Assembly (NCBI GenBank): GCA_900617975.1
Contig: UZAE01000122.1
Location: 1-35,858, forward strand
Length of the DNA: 35,858 nucleotides
Direction of reading: 5' to 3'
DNA from: Rodentolepis nana
Lineage: Eukaryota; Platyhelminthes; Cestoda; Cyclophyllidea; Hymenolepididae
Every line of letters starts with the position of its first letter. Within the stretch, counting starts at the first letter, position 1. The notes under the pieces are model-generated. The model was not told where the DNA came from. It worked only from the letters and a program-made list of their open reading frames with translations, and made no database searches. Shown here one piece after another: positions 24,026 to 35,858 of this stretch. The translations under genes and the position numbers were made by a program.

Positions 24026-24270
24026 TATTTATTTATTTCAAATGGCAGGCGCTTTGATAGTTATCATTGGCCCTTTAGCTGACTTCAGGCTTCACATAGA
24101 AGAGGAGAAACATCAAAGTGACAAAAAATAGGGAGGGGGACAGAATAATGATTCACAGACGTATCAGAGACAGACAGACAGACATAAAGAAAGAGAAAAG
24201 GTAAGTTGAGTACTGTGAAAGTATTCGAATATGGCATTCAGTTGAGTGATGGTAGTTTGAAGTGAGAAGT
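24026..24270 (-). mobile_element. SINE-like retroposon, copy 7 (5'-truncated)
   Basis: Has the AT-rich tail at about 24026 and body to the GAAGTGAGAAGT block, then stops at 24270. The 5' third (palindromes and GGGGTGTGCG start) is missing. 5' truncation is typical of LINE-mobilised elements. A run of 11 C (24277-24287) follows the break. Confidence 0.8.
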
Positions 24271-25106
24271 CCCTCACCCCCCCCCCCTCCCTAATCTGAT
24301 TAGGCAGATTTAAATTAAGTTAGACAGAGAAACTTAAAGCTATGTATTGATTCATATAGTTAACACAAGCATAAAAAGTACATTGGGGGGAAAAGCAGCT
24401 TGCACTAGCTGAAACTTCTTCTTCTAGTATTAAAAAAGTATGGAAGAAATCAGACTTCCAGTCATTCACGGTTTGTCGTTAACTTTCAAGGGGAAACGGA
24501 AAAGGTGACGAGGAAATAGAGCGTATTGCCAATTTCGAATAGTCGACTACTATTAGTCTCAAGAAAATGAACGTCCCAGGTCCCTCAAAATTAATCCGTT
24601 TGTAATCTTACAAAGTCAGCTACAAACGAAAATTCTACAATCAGTAGCAAAAAAGGTATATTTGATCCCCAAATATCCACTAGTGTTGAAAATTATCACT
24701 GCTTTTATTTCATGTTTAGTAATTTTATCGATTTCCGGTTGATCTACTGAAAGCTCCTAGATTAGACTTCCGGAAATGTACAAATAGTGGAGACTGAATT
24801 AATCAATTTGAGCGAAAATTTTGCATTAAAGAAAGGAAAAGAGCAACAATTTTTCCCGTTTATAGTGCAGCCCTAATGTTAGCTAAAGGTAAAACAATAA
24901 CAGTTATTAAATTTGGTAAGAAAACACTTAGGCATTTACTATCATTAAGCTTTGTTGAAGCGAAGAAGTGTTTGTAAAGAGAGCACAACGCTAACATGGC
25001 TGAACCACGGAATCTCATGGGTGCTCAAGCAATCTGGAAAGGAAATTTGTGTTCCAATGATCGTGATAAGAAGGAATGCACGTCGTGAGTTCAGAGACCT
25101 CTTAGC
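24271..25106. other. intergenic, no gene seen
   Basis: AT-rich DNA with an 11-C run at 24277-24287. No open frames or motifs of note. Confidence 0.5.
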
Positions 25107-25126
25107 CAATTAACAATCAATAACCA

Positions 25127-25334
25127 GGGGTGTGCGATAGACTTACCTCCACGTGGTGCACCCTGGGCAACGTATACTCATACGGCAGAAAAGTCTATAA
25201 ACTGGCAGTTGACTTCTCACTTCAAACTACCATCACCCCACTGTATGCCATTGTCGACTTCTTCCACAGTGCTCATCTTTCCTTTTCTCTGCCTTTATGT
25301 CTGTCTCTTTAACATCTTTAAAACACTATTCTCT
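25127..25334 (+). mobile_element. SINE-like retroposon, copy 8 (3' end replaced)
   Basis: Perfect 5' end (GGGGTGTGCGATAGACTTAC) and two thirds of the body, then family similarity stops near 25334. A perfect 11-bp repeat CAATTAACAAT flanks a slightly larger unit (25107-25117 and 25359-25369), which would make the inserted unit 25118-25358, including a non-family 3' piece TGTCTGTGACGCACGGACAC. The usual ATAAATAAATA tail is absent. Confidence 0.78.
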
Positions 25335-25369
25335 CTATGTCTGTGACGCACGGACACACAATTAACAAT

Positions 25370-26204
25370 GTTCACACACCATATTCCTTGTCTCCTGAAT
25401 GCCGTTGAGGCAGTATATCTAATTTCGAGAGCACTTTCAAATAATTGGGATTTCGGTATAGAAATCACCGGGGTTTAGTCAAGGCTCGGTTGTGTAGCCT
25501 TAAGAGGATAGGACTATTAATGGGAAATCAATTAAAAGTACAAGATTCGAGAATACCTTCAATCCAGATGGGTTAAATGCGTTCCTAAATACATCAATCC
25601 AGTGGTATATTAAGCCAGAGATAATTAGTAGGCAACAGAAAGGTATGAAGCGAAAATTTCGAATGTTTGGTCTGGGTTAATTTGAATTTTGGAAGCATTA
25701 AGTTCTCAAAGTTTCTTTCAATTCACTTCATAATCTCTAAAGCTTAATTTTCATGATTTCTTCCGTGAGTGATTGGTTGATTTTCAATGCCTGCTGACCA
25801 GTGGGTTTGAACGAATTCACATATCTTTTCAACATTAAAACATCAGTAAGTAAAAGACAGCGCACGCTGAGAGGATAATAAGAATCACTGACATGGCTAA
25901 AACTCTGAGTGATGTAAAAAATGTTTAGATATTTTGGTGTTGTTCGTTCGTTCTCTGAGCGATGATCAGCTTCTAATGAGCCCACCTATAAGCTTCCGGA
26001 TCTTTACATTTATATTAGTTGTCAATATGAAATTAGTACCAATGCCACTTATAGTATCCCAAATTGGTTTATATAAATTAATTTATTTATATTTATAAAT
26101 TTATCCCAATAATGAGTATATATATATATAAAGCAGAAGTCGAGTAAAGCTCAAAGGTGGATGATTGAGGATTCAAATCAAAAAGACATGTTGAATATTT
26201 AGAA
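25370..26204. other. spacer downstream of MDH-B
   Basis: No gene recognised. Contains the distal 3' flank of MDH-B and a short TA repeat near 26118-26130. Confidence 0.5.
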
Positions 26205-26210
26205 TTTATT
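26205..26210 (-). terminator. MDH-B polyadenylation signal
   Basis: AATAAA on the minus strand about 118 nt beyond the MDH-B stop codon. Confidence 0.7.
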
Positions 26211-26327
26211 GCACAACAATTAGAAGCGAAAAAGGTAAGAATAAATTGTGTGCGGTAGCTAAGATGACGGCTAGTGTGAAAAAACATTGACGGATGTAGG
26301 AGAGAGGCTCAAGGGGAGTGAGCTAAC

Positions 26328-29300
26328 TTAATATTTAGCAGCGAACTCCTTGCCCTTCTGTATATTCTTCTTCAATTCTGGCATCGCATTCTTCAATAAT
26401 TCAATCTCGAATTCATTCAGCTTGCCAGCACCGAAAACTTTTTCAACACCGTTGGGCTAAAGGATAAGCAAACAGCTATTAAGCATCTGCAGACATAAGC
26501 GACAAACGAAATATTAAAGATTAAAAAATACAGCTCGAAAGTGCTATTAGCAGAAAATGTATCTTTAAGACAAAATTGTCCATGGGCCAATCACCTTAAA
26601 TCCGGGTTACGGGCCCTCCTATTAGACAGTAAAGAATCTTTGTTTGTCAAAATAAGCATATTAGATTGAAGAGTTAGCATCAATTTAAGATGAAAACGAT
26701 GACAACTAATATCCTTCTTATTCAAAATATTACGACCTATGCAAACCTAAAGTACCTAATTGCCAAGAGTGATGGTTAGGGGGAGCACAAAGGCCAGTTA
26801 GGCACAAAACAAACCATAATTATTGCTTTGAAATACACAAACGGATAAATACAATGAGTATAAGGGAAATAAAGAAGACCAAAAATACAAATGATATTAA
26901 CCAGGGGAAAATATTTATTGAAAACTTTTCTAACATTAAATAGTACCTTAGCATATTTTCAATTTATGCTTTATTTTAAGCAAATAAAAGAGCTATTGAG
27001 AAAAATCAACGCGAAAAATCATCTTTAAGAACAATAGCGATCCGACAAGTCTCAATTTTAGTAAGAACTAAACAAACATTCAAGCCTGATTGAATTCAAA
27101 CAAATCGGAATTGATAGAAGTAACTTTAACAAATATTTTCACTTCTACACAGTTAATTCTGATCTCTCAATACGTATATATTTTTGAATAAGTCATGGCG
27201 ATTTTCGAACAGTTTAAATAGATAAATTTGATCTCAATATTGAATTACACTGGACAATACGACCATACATTGCTCATATTATACAAGGAAAATAGAACTA
27301 CGATGTCCTCTATTTGGATACAAATCCATCCGTTTATTCCTAGGCAAACCGCAAGCGTTAGAAATAGTACAAATGCATAGCTTAACACCATATGACCGTT
27401 GTGACAGATCGCTCGTGTTACAGCAGGTAAGCAAAAAGTAACTTACACCAAGAAGGACTGGTGAGGCAAAGAATTCCGTTTCAGCTACATCGCTTTCTAC
27501 GAAGCAGCATTCAACTATGTCAGCGTGACCCTTCATTGCGTGAAGAAGGGAATTGGCGAAACGAGCACCGGCATAGGCCATTGAAAGAGTTGCTGAACCC
27601 TGTAGCAAAAGGCAAAAATATCACTTATTAATACATTTTAAGGAAAAAATGAATGTAAACTTCACAATCAAACAGATAGATACTTCGCTATCATTTAAAT
27701 GGCTATTAAATTATTAAATCCTTTTTGGTTATGAGAAAATAAACTCAATCTTACAAACTGTAATTACTACAGTAATAGGAGGAGCAATTTGGAGTTTTTA
27801 AAAAACAAAACACTTCCATAGGCATCAATTTCAGACCGACCTCAAATGAGTCATTAACAAATTACTTCCGTCAAATTTACGTTGAAGCTTAGATCATGTA
27901 TTTAGAAAAGCGGTTGGTGATTTCGTATAATATATTGTTGCATTTTGAAATATAAAGAAAGCATCAGCTAACCATGACACTTAATGGCTAACACTTATTA
28001 AGAGATTGTTTAAGTAATCTAAAACGTAAAGCCAAGGTAATTAAAGTGAATATAGGAAAGCAAGAGATATCAGAAATGAGCCGAAAAAACAGTAATTAAT
28101 AACCAAAGGTTTACATTCATTTCCTATTTCAACGCAGTACTAATGCTAAAGTGGAGATGTCAAAAAGATGGAACAAAATAAAACAGTCACTAGCTTCATG
28201 CTGGACCCTGCAGAAAGGGGATAGTAATAAGCTGAACTCTAACTAGTAGACTTTGTGGCGCTTCAATTTAAAATTAGATGGGAAGAAAAAATCTTAACAA
28301 ACGAGCGGGGAACGAATTGCAATAAATTACGGCTACCATAAAGATAGATGAAAAGACTCGGAGAGCATTCATGGCTTGATTTGAAATAACAATGTTTACA
28401 CAAAAAATTTAAGAAGACATTTTTGAAGGACAAGTGCCACGGTTCTTTGAGCTTCGTTGGTCAACAAGGCATAAAATAAAATCTGCTACTACAAAATCAT
28501 CAGACTAGATATAGTTGAAGTCAAATAAGCATCCTACTTATAAGGTCAAATTCAAAAGAAAAACGAAATGAGTCAATAATATCACACTTATAGTAGAATA
28601 CATGAATTTTTTGATCGTAAGCGTGTCCAGGTCCTAAATAAGGAGAATAAGATTAATATTTCACGCAAAAGCTAAGTGCGAAGGCACTTAAAAAAATCGA
28701 TCGGCAGAAATGAGAAAAATCAACTCAGAATTTGTGAATTCAATAAGTAGCAGCAGCACTTCTAGTTTAGAATATAAATCAAAATTGGATTAAGTAGAGA
28801 AAATTTGGAATTTCAGAAAAAATTGGAAACGTACAGCGCCAGCCTTCGCGTTCACAACTTCAGTGCCAGCGTTTTGAATGCGAGTGACCAGTTCCTCGCG
28901 TACTTTCTAAAAAGACAAGGTTTTAAACAACTAATCAGAGCATTTGAACAAATAATTTAAATAAAAAATGAAAGACGTTCTTATATACCGTGCGATTAAC
29001 TACGTGAACCTTAGAATTACTAGTGAACATTTACTTGACTTATTTCTTGACAAAATTTCTTACTTGAGGGAAATTAACTGCAGGGGTGCATTGTGAGAAG
29101 ACTGGAATAATAGTAGTTCCAGAATGGCCGCCAATAACAGGACACGATACCTTTGTAACCTCCAGATTCTATAAAAACGTAGCAACCGTGAAGGAAACCG
29201 AATGTGACAACATGGAGTAGATAATTAAGCATACCTTAGCCTGAGCAATGAAAGTATTCGAACGGATAATATCGAGAGTGGTCACACCAAAAAGCCGTTT

Positions 29301-29898
29301 GGGATTGTAAACACCCTCTTTCTTAAGAATTTCAGCAGCAATTGGTACGGTGCTATTGACCGGATTGGTGATAATGCAAATCATTGCCTCCGGACAGTGC
29401 TTGCCACAAGCTCTAACAAGATCAGCCACAACGGAGGCGTTGGTAGTGAAAAGATCATCGCGAGTCATTCCTTTAATAACAATATTTGTAATAAAATCAC
29501 TTCAACAACAAGAAATTTAGTAGCTATTTAAACGAACCTGGTTTCCTGGGAACGCCAGCTGGAATAAGTACCACTTTTGAACTACAAAGAGCAGCTTGAA
29601 GATTTTCAGGTCCAGTATGTCCAGAGACGGTAGGGCGAGTCTCGATGTGACTCAGATCAGCAGCAACTCCAGCGGCATTGGCAATGTCATACAAAGCAAT
29701 TTCAGAAACAAATAGGGACTGTTTCATAAGAAGTGCAAGAGGCTGGCCAATGCCTCCAGCAGCACCCAAAATCGCAACTTTTTGGGAATTCTATATATTC
29801 ATGAACTTAAAATCAAATATTAATATTACTTGAGAGGAAGTAGAGAACTGTTTAACAGCTCGAGTAAGAGAAAACCCAACTCTACGAAGACAATTCAT
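26328..29898 (-). CDS. mitochondrial malate dehydrogenase, copy B, 7 exons
   Basis: Same reaction as MDH-A. Exons: 29898-29830, 29790-29538, 29470-29235, 29168-29064, 28906-28835, 27599-27447, 26456-26328. Lengths are 69, 253, 236, 105, 72, 153 and 129 nt, identical to MDH-A, 338 aa. Presequence [18 protein letters not shown] is basic and starts the mitochondrial targeting region. Conserved blocks: GAAGGIGQP (NAD loop), AGVPRKPG and MTRDD (substrate arginines), [23 protein letters not shown] (catalytic His), [18 protein letters not shown]. All positions match the canonical family better than copy A does. Introns are 39, 67, 66, 157, 1235 and 990 nt and free of recognised transposons. Tail to tail with MDH-A, 10.4 kb apart. 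Probably the ancestral-function copy. Confidence 0.97.
27600..28834 (-). other. MDH-B intron 5 (1235 nt)
   Basis: GTACGT donor after 28835 and CTACAG acceptor before 27599. AT-rich, with nothing recognised inside, unlike the mariner-bearing partner intron in MDH-A. Confidence 0.85.
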
Positions 29899-31371
29899 AA
29901 CCAAGGAGAAGAAACTACAATGCCGCGCAAATGTCAGTTATGACCAAGGTCATTAAGTTTCAAAGAATCGGGATAAATGCAAAAATTATTAAATTGCATT
30001 CACTCAAATCCATATTAGTTTAGGCACTTCTAAAATGAACAGAACATTTATATAATTTAATTTGCTTAAGAATATATGATTTTTTGAATAATGGTTGCTA
30101 AATTTAGGACCCGTACCGTTTCCCACTCTGTTTAAATTGATTGATAACGAACACCACAAATACATTTGTTTCTTAGGTAAGCCAAGAGATGGGTTTTGCT
30201 TAGCTTATTTTTAGTTCAGCTACACTTTTTATTGATTCTGTTTAATCCTTTAAGTAACGCTCTCAATACCAAAGAATGTACCCACACAGAGTCCAAAGAT
30301 AATTACTTTATCTAAATTAAAAGAAAAAAGGCCGTAAGAGGTTGATAGATTGACTAACATGAGAGAGATATTGTAAACGCGCTAAGCCCTATAATTTTGA
30401 AATAACTTGTTTTACGTCGGTTAAAGTAATAATACAATAAATATTCTTTATAATGAGCTTATCGTTGAATGCAACTAAATATTCGGTCAATTTTAACACA
30501 ACTTCCAGACGTGTAGCTCAATAAAAGTGGAGAAAATTTTTTCGTCTTAGTATTAACTGCAATTTTTAATGCGTCATTTTAAGAGTATATTGTTACGAAG
30601 TCATATTAGCTAGGCGAAAAGATTTTTTCGTAGTTAAATCATTCAATATTTTAAGACCTCGTTTTATTAACATCTTCTCTAATGAATCATTACATTCAGA
30701 TGCCTCGAGAGATTATTTTGTTTGAAAATCGAATTCTTAAAGCTGGTTTATTAGTGACATAATGGATGGGAGTAGAATTCCCGGTAGTTTTGTTACACAA
30801 TTAGTCTGCTTAGAAAACTTAGTATTTTAGTAAACCAGAAAATAAGGTAGGTTAGAATAAAGTAATGTTATTAAAAAAATTAAAACCGGTCATTATCGGC
30901 TGAAACGCAGAGGCTTAAATGGAGAATAAACAGTATTTTCTCGTGCAATTAACAAATATTGGCATGTGATTTCAAACGATGAGTCTTCTTATATTCAACA
31001 CGATCCAATATGCTTATTTGAAGTTTAAATTGCATAAATAATTTTTTCCTTATTTTAGCATAAGTCAATTGTTTGCTAAAGATGGGCATTTTTCATGGCC
31101 CTCGAAATTATAATCTAAAATCTATATGAAGGCGCCTTCTCTCCTAAAATAATCGAAATAACACTCAAGGTGCACACATTAAATATTTAATGTCAAAAGC
31201 CCGTATTCCAAAACACGAAGGCATTTCATTTATTAATTATCATTGTTACGAATGCGTTTTGTAACTTTCAAGATTGTGTCAATCACATATTATCGGAAAA
31301 AATTTTTCCGTCAAAATATTATTAGCTTTGCGAATACTTTTTAAGATATTGAATTCCTTATGCCTGCTGTT
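29899..31371. promoter_or_regulatory. 5' flank of MDH-B, divergent from INTS2
   Basis: AT-rich, about 2.15 kb between the MDH-B ATG and the INTS2 ATG in total, including a retroposon. A CATTGTAG acceptor-like site lies about 15 nt upstream of the MDH-B start on the minus strand and could serve 5' splicing. No other motif assigned and no gene seen. Confidence 0.45.
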
Positions 31372-31383
31372 AGGTGATAACAT

Positions 31384-31706
31384 TTATTTATTTATATCAA
31401 ATGGCAGGCGTTTTGATAGTTATCATTAGCCCTTTAGCTGATTTCGGGCTTCGCAGAGGGAAGGAACATCAAAGTAACAGAAAGTCGAGGGATGGGGAAC
31501 AGAAGAGTGGTTTGCAGTTGTAAAAGAGACAGACACAAAGGCAGAGAAAAGGTAGGATGATTACTGTGGAAGTGGTAGAATATGGCATCCAGTGGGGTGA
31601 TGGTAGTTTGAAGTCAAAAGTCAACTGCCGGTTAATAGACATTTTTGCCGTATGAGTATACGTTGCCTAGGGTGCACCACGTGGAGGTAAGTCTATCGCA
31701 CACCCC
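31384..31706 (-). mobile_element. SINE-like retroposon, copy 9 (full length)
   Basis: 323 bp, minus strand. A 12-bp target-site duplication with one mismatch, AGGTGATAACAT (31372-31383) and AGGCGATAACAT (31707-31718), flanks it. The tail is TATAAATAAATAA on the minus strand. It sits in the spacer between MDH-B and INTS2. Confidence 0.9.
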
Positions 31707-32019
31707 AGGCGATAACATAATCAATATCGCTTTTTTATATATAAGTGCTCTGTTAGATATTTGATCATTATGATCAAATATGCGTATTCGCATTGTTTCC
31801 GTTTAAACCACCAAGTAGTATAATAATTATATCCAGTAAAGCCTAAATTTTTTCGTGATCTTAAAAATAACCTTGGCAGTGTTTCAACCTAATTTGTGCA
31901 AGTTTTAGAAATTTTATATAAATAAAACGAAAGTCTATTTCAAGGTCTTCGAAAGTGGCACACTTTAATGTGATTGGCAGAATAACAAGAAAAGTTTATT
32001 CGCTTGGGCTTGAGCGTTC

Positions 32020-32033
32020 TTGCCTGCCTTCAG
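32020..32033 (+). promoter_or_regulatory. splice acceptor just 5' of the INTS2 start
   Basis: TTGCCTGCCTTCAG ends 15 nt before the ATG at 32049. The frame stays open 5' of it to about 31986 without an ATG, so it is either the end of an upstream exon's intron or a spliced-leader acceptor. Confidence 0.4.
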
Positions 32034-32048
32034 TGTTTTTGTCCTCCT

Positions 32049-33323
32049 ATGCTGCAGTTGTCTAAAACAGAACTTTTCCATCTATCACAATCTCAGTCTT
32101 ATGATTGTCTTGATGAAATCTCAGTGCTGACGATTTTCCCAAGATTATATCTTACGACGGAGAATTTTGATGCTTTTATCAGTAAACGCCTGAAGCATTC
32201 AAATTCTCTCATAAAAGCCATCGATTTATTGAATTTGGCAGATGAATTAGCCTTTATTGACTTTTCAAGGGAGTGGAATGAAGCACTATTTAGCCTGTCG
32301 AAGAGGTTTTAGCCACTTTGCTTATATATTTTTTCTCTAGACAAAATGACCAAACAATGCGTCGACCTAGGGTCTACACATACGACGATTTCGAAGCTCA
32401 AAACTCTACTGAATTAAAACTGAAGCTTGTAACTCAACAGATTCTCCATGTTATGGAAGAGGTTGGTTTCTTGTATTAATGTTATTTTTTTCTTCGCAGC
32501 CCTTTTCCGAATTTTGCAATATTTACCAGTGCTGTTCTCTTTTGGAGTCTCCATCTATGTTGGACTCAATTACTCTTTTCATTAGTTTCGTTGCAGCCGG
32601 TATATCTTGTGTTTCTAATTTACTTTTTCTGTAGAAGTATTTGAAGCGAATATGTTGCCGACATTAGTTGTCAATCTCTGTATACACTGTGGACCAAAGT
32701 CGCGTTACCTAATAGAACGTCTCGTCTTGAATTTTCCTCATTTATGGTCGGATATCTACGAACATTTCCTTAACCAGATTTCGTATTTTAAAGGCAAGGC
32801 TGAAACAAGAAAAAGTGCTCTTTGCTTGGCAACTTTGGAATATCTTGTTTCCTTTGTTCCTGAGACCACCGATGTAATGGATGAATGTGTAAGCTAACTA
32901 CGACTTTACTATTTCGTACATTTAGATTCGATTGAAGATTCTGCCCGATCTTGTTATGAAAATGGCAATCATGAATTCCAAAAAGGATAGAAATTTTTCT
33001 CTTTTGCAATTTTTTACTCAATTACTCATCAATCAATCCCCTGATGTTCAATCGTGGTTTTCTGGCTATTTGAAATCGGCTTGGGTAAGACAACACTTAA
33101 TTTTCTGTGTAGCTAATACCACGTTATAATGCTATTTACTCCTTTTGTTTTGCTACATCTAGAGTTCGAATCCTACCTTTAGTAATGTGATTAATGAGAA
33201 TCTTTTCTCGGCCATTTCTGTTTTTGAACTTGATCCTAATTCCAATCTTCCTGATGAGTTATTCTTCCCAGCTATAGAGTTTCTACAAACCGTTGCCGCC
33301 CTTTGTGGGTATACTGATTTCGC
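32049..33323 (+). CDS. probable Integrator complex subunit 2, 5' part, 6 exons visible
   Basis: INTS2 is a helical scaffold of the nuclear Integrator complex that cleaves snRNA and attenuated transcripts. Exons: 32049-32305, 32341-32461, 32500-32599, 32635-32888, 32926-33084, 33163-33323. All join in frame (350 codons plus 2 nt), with introns of 35, 38, 35, 37 and 78 nt. The identity comes from my recall of INTS2. An early helical block (LLNLADELAFIDF), a charged block ending KLKLVTQQILHVMEE, SLLESPSMLD (human has an ESP-x-x-L-E equivalent), DECIRLKILPDL and LLINQSPDVQSWFSGYL (human has a similar KVRTWF segment) occur in the same order with similar spacing. Similarity is low, so confidence is moderate. 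The start is uncertain: the first in-frame ATG is used, and an acceptor TGCCTTCAG ends at 32033. A GTAAGC donor at 33324 shows the gene continues; later exons were not found. Confidence 0.6.
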
Positions 33324-35858
33324 GTAAGCTAACTTTTTTAAAGTATTCTGTTTTTGTCAATACATCAGCCTCATCTTACTTAATAGGTGAATTTCATTAC
33401 GTTAAAACTGATTTTTCTTATTTATGATTCAGAGTGTGCCATCATTTTCATATCTATAGTTTTCAGGCCGCATTTTTCAGTATATGGCGAATAAAGGGTT
33501 GCCATAAACCATCTTGTTATATTACATTATCTTTTTTATCGTACATTTTTCATATCGATTTAGATCATTGTTAAATTATTAGCTTCCCAGTTAACCGATA
33601 ATCGATATTCTTGCGCACAAAGGGTAAAGTCTATGCATCTGCAATTTACAAGCCTTTTTTGGTTCAAATCATCGGATATCAGTTATATTTCTAATAATGA
33701 GAAATTTGTGTAAATTTATTTGTATGTATTTGCTTAAACTTTTTGAGGTGATTAAGGCAAGCGGAAGATGCTTAGCTTTGGATTATAGGCTGTTGTAATT
33801 ATATGAGATCCTCTGAGGAGATTCGCATTGAATTTAATCTTACCATCCTGCCATGTGTTGCTTCGACCAATTAAAGTAATTGAAAACGTGTCGGCGAAAG
33901 TCTTTGTCGTTTATTATTATTACTGCGAAACAGCGATCCAGTCCGTAATGTAAGAAATTGATTTTCTGTGGACGTGGACATAAAGATGACACTTACACGC
34001 CTCACTGTTTTCTCTAATGCTCTTAGGGTTCTATTCAAAAGTCTTATTTTTAGATTCGGCTGATGAAATTCGGTTATTGTTTCTCTGGGGAGATTTTTTT
34101 CCCTCGTAAGAGTTCTGTACTCGATAGTGACTGGTAATGCCTTTTTCCTATCATTGTCGCTTATAAAACCGAAATAGTTTAGCTCTCTGAATTCTGGATT
34201 CAAATGTTGTTTTCTTTGTTGACTCTCCAATGACCGTCATCATTCTATTGATGATGTTATTAAAGTGTGGACGCAAGTGACCAGGAGGTGGTTATTCTTT
34301 TTTATAGCCTATGGCAAAAATTTGGTACATGGTTAGAGTGTTGGTAAAATCCGCCAATTGGTAACCCTTATTATTATAATCCATGTTTGATTATTTGACA
34401 ATCGTTCACTTATGCGTAAGCTAAGACTTTCACGGACCAACGATGCAAAGTAATTCCCCACTGTGTCTAAGAAAACTAATACGGTAGTCAATTAGGTTGG
34501 TTCTTATTTCCTTGCATCATCCCTCGGTATAGGGACTTCTTAACCTTTTAACGCCTGAATTATTTTTTTGAAAAATGTACCCAACCGCACTTAACTGTGT
34601 CTTACAACAGAGTGATGCCGCCGACGTGATGAATTTTGGTGGTGTATCAGGTGAACGCTATAGACGTTACTGAAAATGTTTTAAATGGCCATAGCGTCTA
34701 TTGTTACGAGTCTATTACCAATGGAGCTTAATTCGAAAGAGGCGCTAAGGTCGTTGAAAAGTTAAAAAGTCGGAAGTTGTCTTTCAAGTGGTGGTAAGTT
34801 TATATCGTAAATTATTAGTTCTAGGACTTATTGAAGCTACAATTATATACTTGCTCTTCTGACTTCCTCTAGTGTCAGCCTTTTATTTTTGGACAGTTTT
34901 ATGGAGTCCAAGGTTACACCAGATTGTAATGGCCGATAAGTAAGCATAATGTTTGGCCAGGGGGTTGGTATCAACGTCAAATTAATGGCGCTTCGAATTA
35001 GACCATGTTCGAGAGGTTGTTAACAAAAATTTTCGAAGTAAGGAGTCAGTTTTCTGGGTTCATTAATAGTTTACGGTTGTGGAACTTCGTCAACCTGACT
35101 TCAGTGCTTATCTCCTTTGTATTTATCATAAGTAAGCTCATTTTATTTCGACACCTTTCATAGGCACCTTGATTCATTTAATTGTGCAGTTACTCACCGT
35201 TTTTTACTCTTCTTCTTCAACTATTTACTGCATACATTTTCCCTAGCCAAATAAGATCGTGATGTGTGAAATGGAGATTTATAAAACAGTATTTCGACAT
35301 GCCTCATCAGCTGTCCTTCCCGTTTCGAACAATTTTTTTGTGGCATCGGTATCGGTCTCTGTTATACGGTTTCCAACTCAAATATCTAAGCAGCCTTCTT
35401 AGTATGGCTTCAATCCTTGCATTTAACGAAGTCAAACAATGAGCATAATTTCATCTCCTTTTCTTGATGCCCGTGTATTGTGAAATGCAGCGCTACTTTT
35501 TCGTGAAGCAAGATTGAGATCAAGGACAGTACCCTGGCTTTTTCTTGTGTGTGTTATCATGGGGCCCCTTTTTAGCAGACTTTTCTTTTTAAATTGAACT
35601 TACGACTTACATATTATTTCACAAGAGCTTAGCAGACACGCTTAGTTTCTATAATCTCAACCGAGACTGTTAAGTAGCCTGTTATGATCGTATTATTTTT
35701 ACGAACATCCTGGTAACGTGGCGGTTAAAATCTCCCCACAACAGTGGTATTTTCACATTTCAAAGTCGTAGTTTCCTTTAATAGGCTTCTTTCTCTAAAA
35801 CACTGGGAGAGTTCATCATTGGCGCATGGTAAGCGTTACTCTCGGGGTGGGGTGGGGG
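33324..35858. other. INTS2 intron 6 and/or downstream DNA, no exon found
   Basis: The INTS2 donor opens this region, and no further exon matching the subunit was found. A 119-codon minus-strand frame (33871-34230) has no recognised motif. A short inverted repeat around GCTATAGACG and CATAGCGTC is present near 34655-34705. The window ends in G-rich sequence (GGGGTGGGGTGGGGG). Confidence 0.45.

Noticed and set aside
33161..33175. box-B-like AGAGTTCGAATCCTA
   Set aside because: Lies in INTS2 exon 6 coding sequence, with no upstream A box or cloverleaf.
33871..34230. 119-codon minus-strand open frame
   Set aside because: No recognised motif, no splice or promoter context, and composition consistent with chance.

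Overview
This is a eukaryotic nuclear window, AT-rich, with spliced genes, dispersed retroposons and DNA-transposon relics. Four protein genes could be rebuilt exon by exon. They are a nicotinamide phosphoribosyltransferase (NAMPT, minus strand, 9 exons), two paralogous mitochondrial malate dehydrogenases (MDH-A plus strand, MDH-B minus strand, 7 exons each), and the 5' part of a probable Integrator subunit 2 (INTS2, plus strand, at least 6 exons). First introns are only 32-39 nt and later introns grow to 1-2 kb. That gradient is well known in schistosomes and other flatworms, so a parasitic (neodermatan) flatworm is my best guess. No direct species marker is present, and this rests on gene architecture alone.

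Layout. 1-5213 is gene-poor and holds three copies of a ~320 bp retroposon plus an unassigned frameshifted coding-like fragment. 5382-8407 is NAMPT. 8408-9574 is a shared intergenic region from which NAMPT and MDH-A diverge. 9575-15936 is MDH-A. Its introns have collected a retroposon (intron 4), a nearly full-length mariner (intron 5) and a decayed Tc1/mariner-superfamily transposase (intron 6). 15937-26204 is a transposon-rich spacer with four retroposon copies and a second copy of the intron-6 transposase relic, the latter interrupted by a retroposon. 26328-29898 is MDH-B, facing MDH-A tail to tail. 29899-32048 separates MDH-B from INTS2 and holds another retroposon. INTS2 starts near 32049 and runs off the readable exons at 33323. 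The last 2.5 kb looks like intron or intergenic DNA.

Biology. NAMPT makes nicotinamide mononucleotide for NAD salvage, and the two MDHs use NAD(H) in the mitochondrion. Seven exons of identical length and phase in MDH-A and MDH-B show an inverted gene duplication. MDH-A is the more derived copy by eye, with changes next to the active-site loops but all catalytic residues kept. The retroposon family has nine copies here. Six have target-site duplications of about 10-15 bp at the expected ends, and a seventh has a perfect 11-bp direct repeat but an aberrant 3' end. One copy carries an internal nine-unit minisatellite expansion. It matches no element I can name and is the best candidate for something undescribed.
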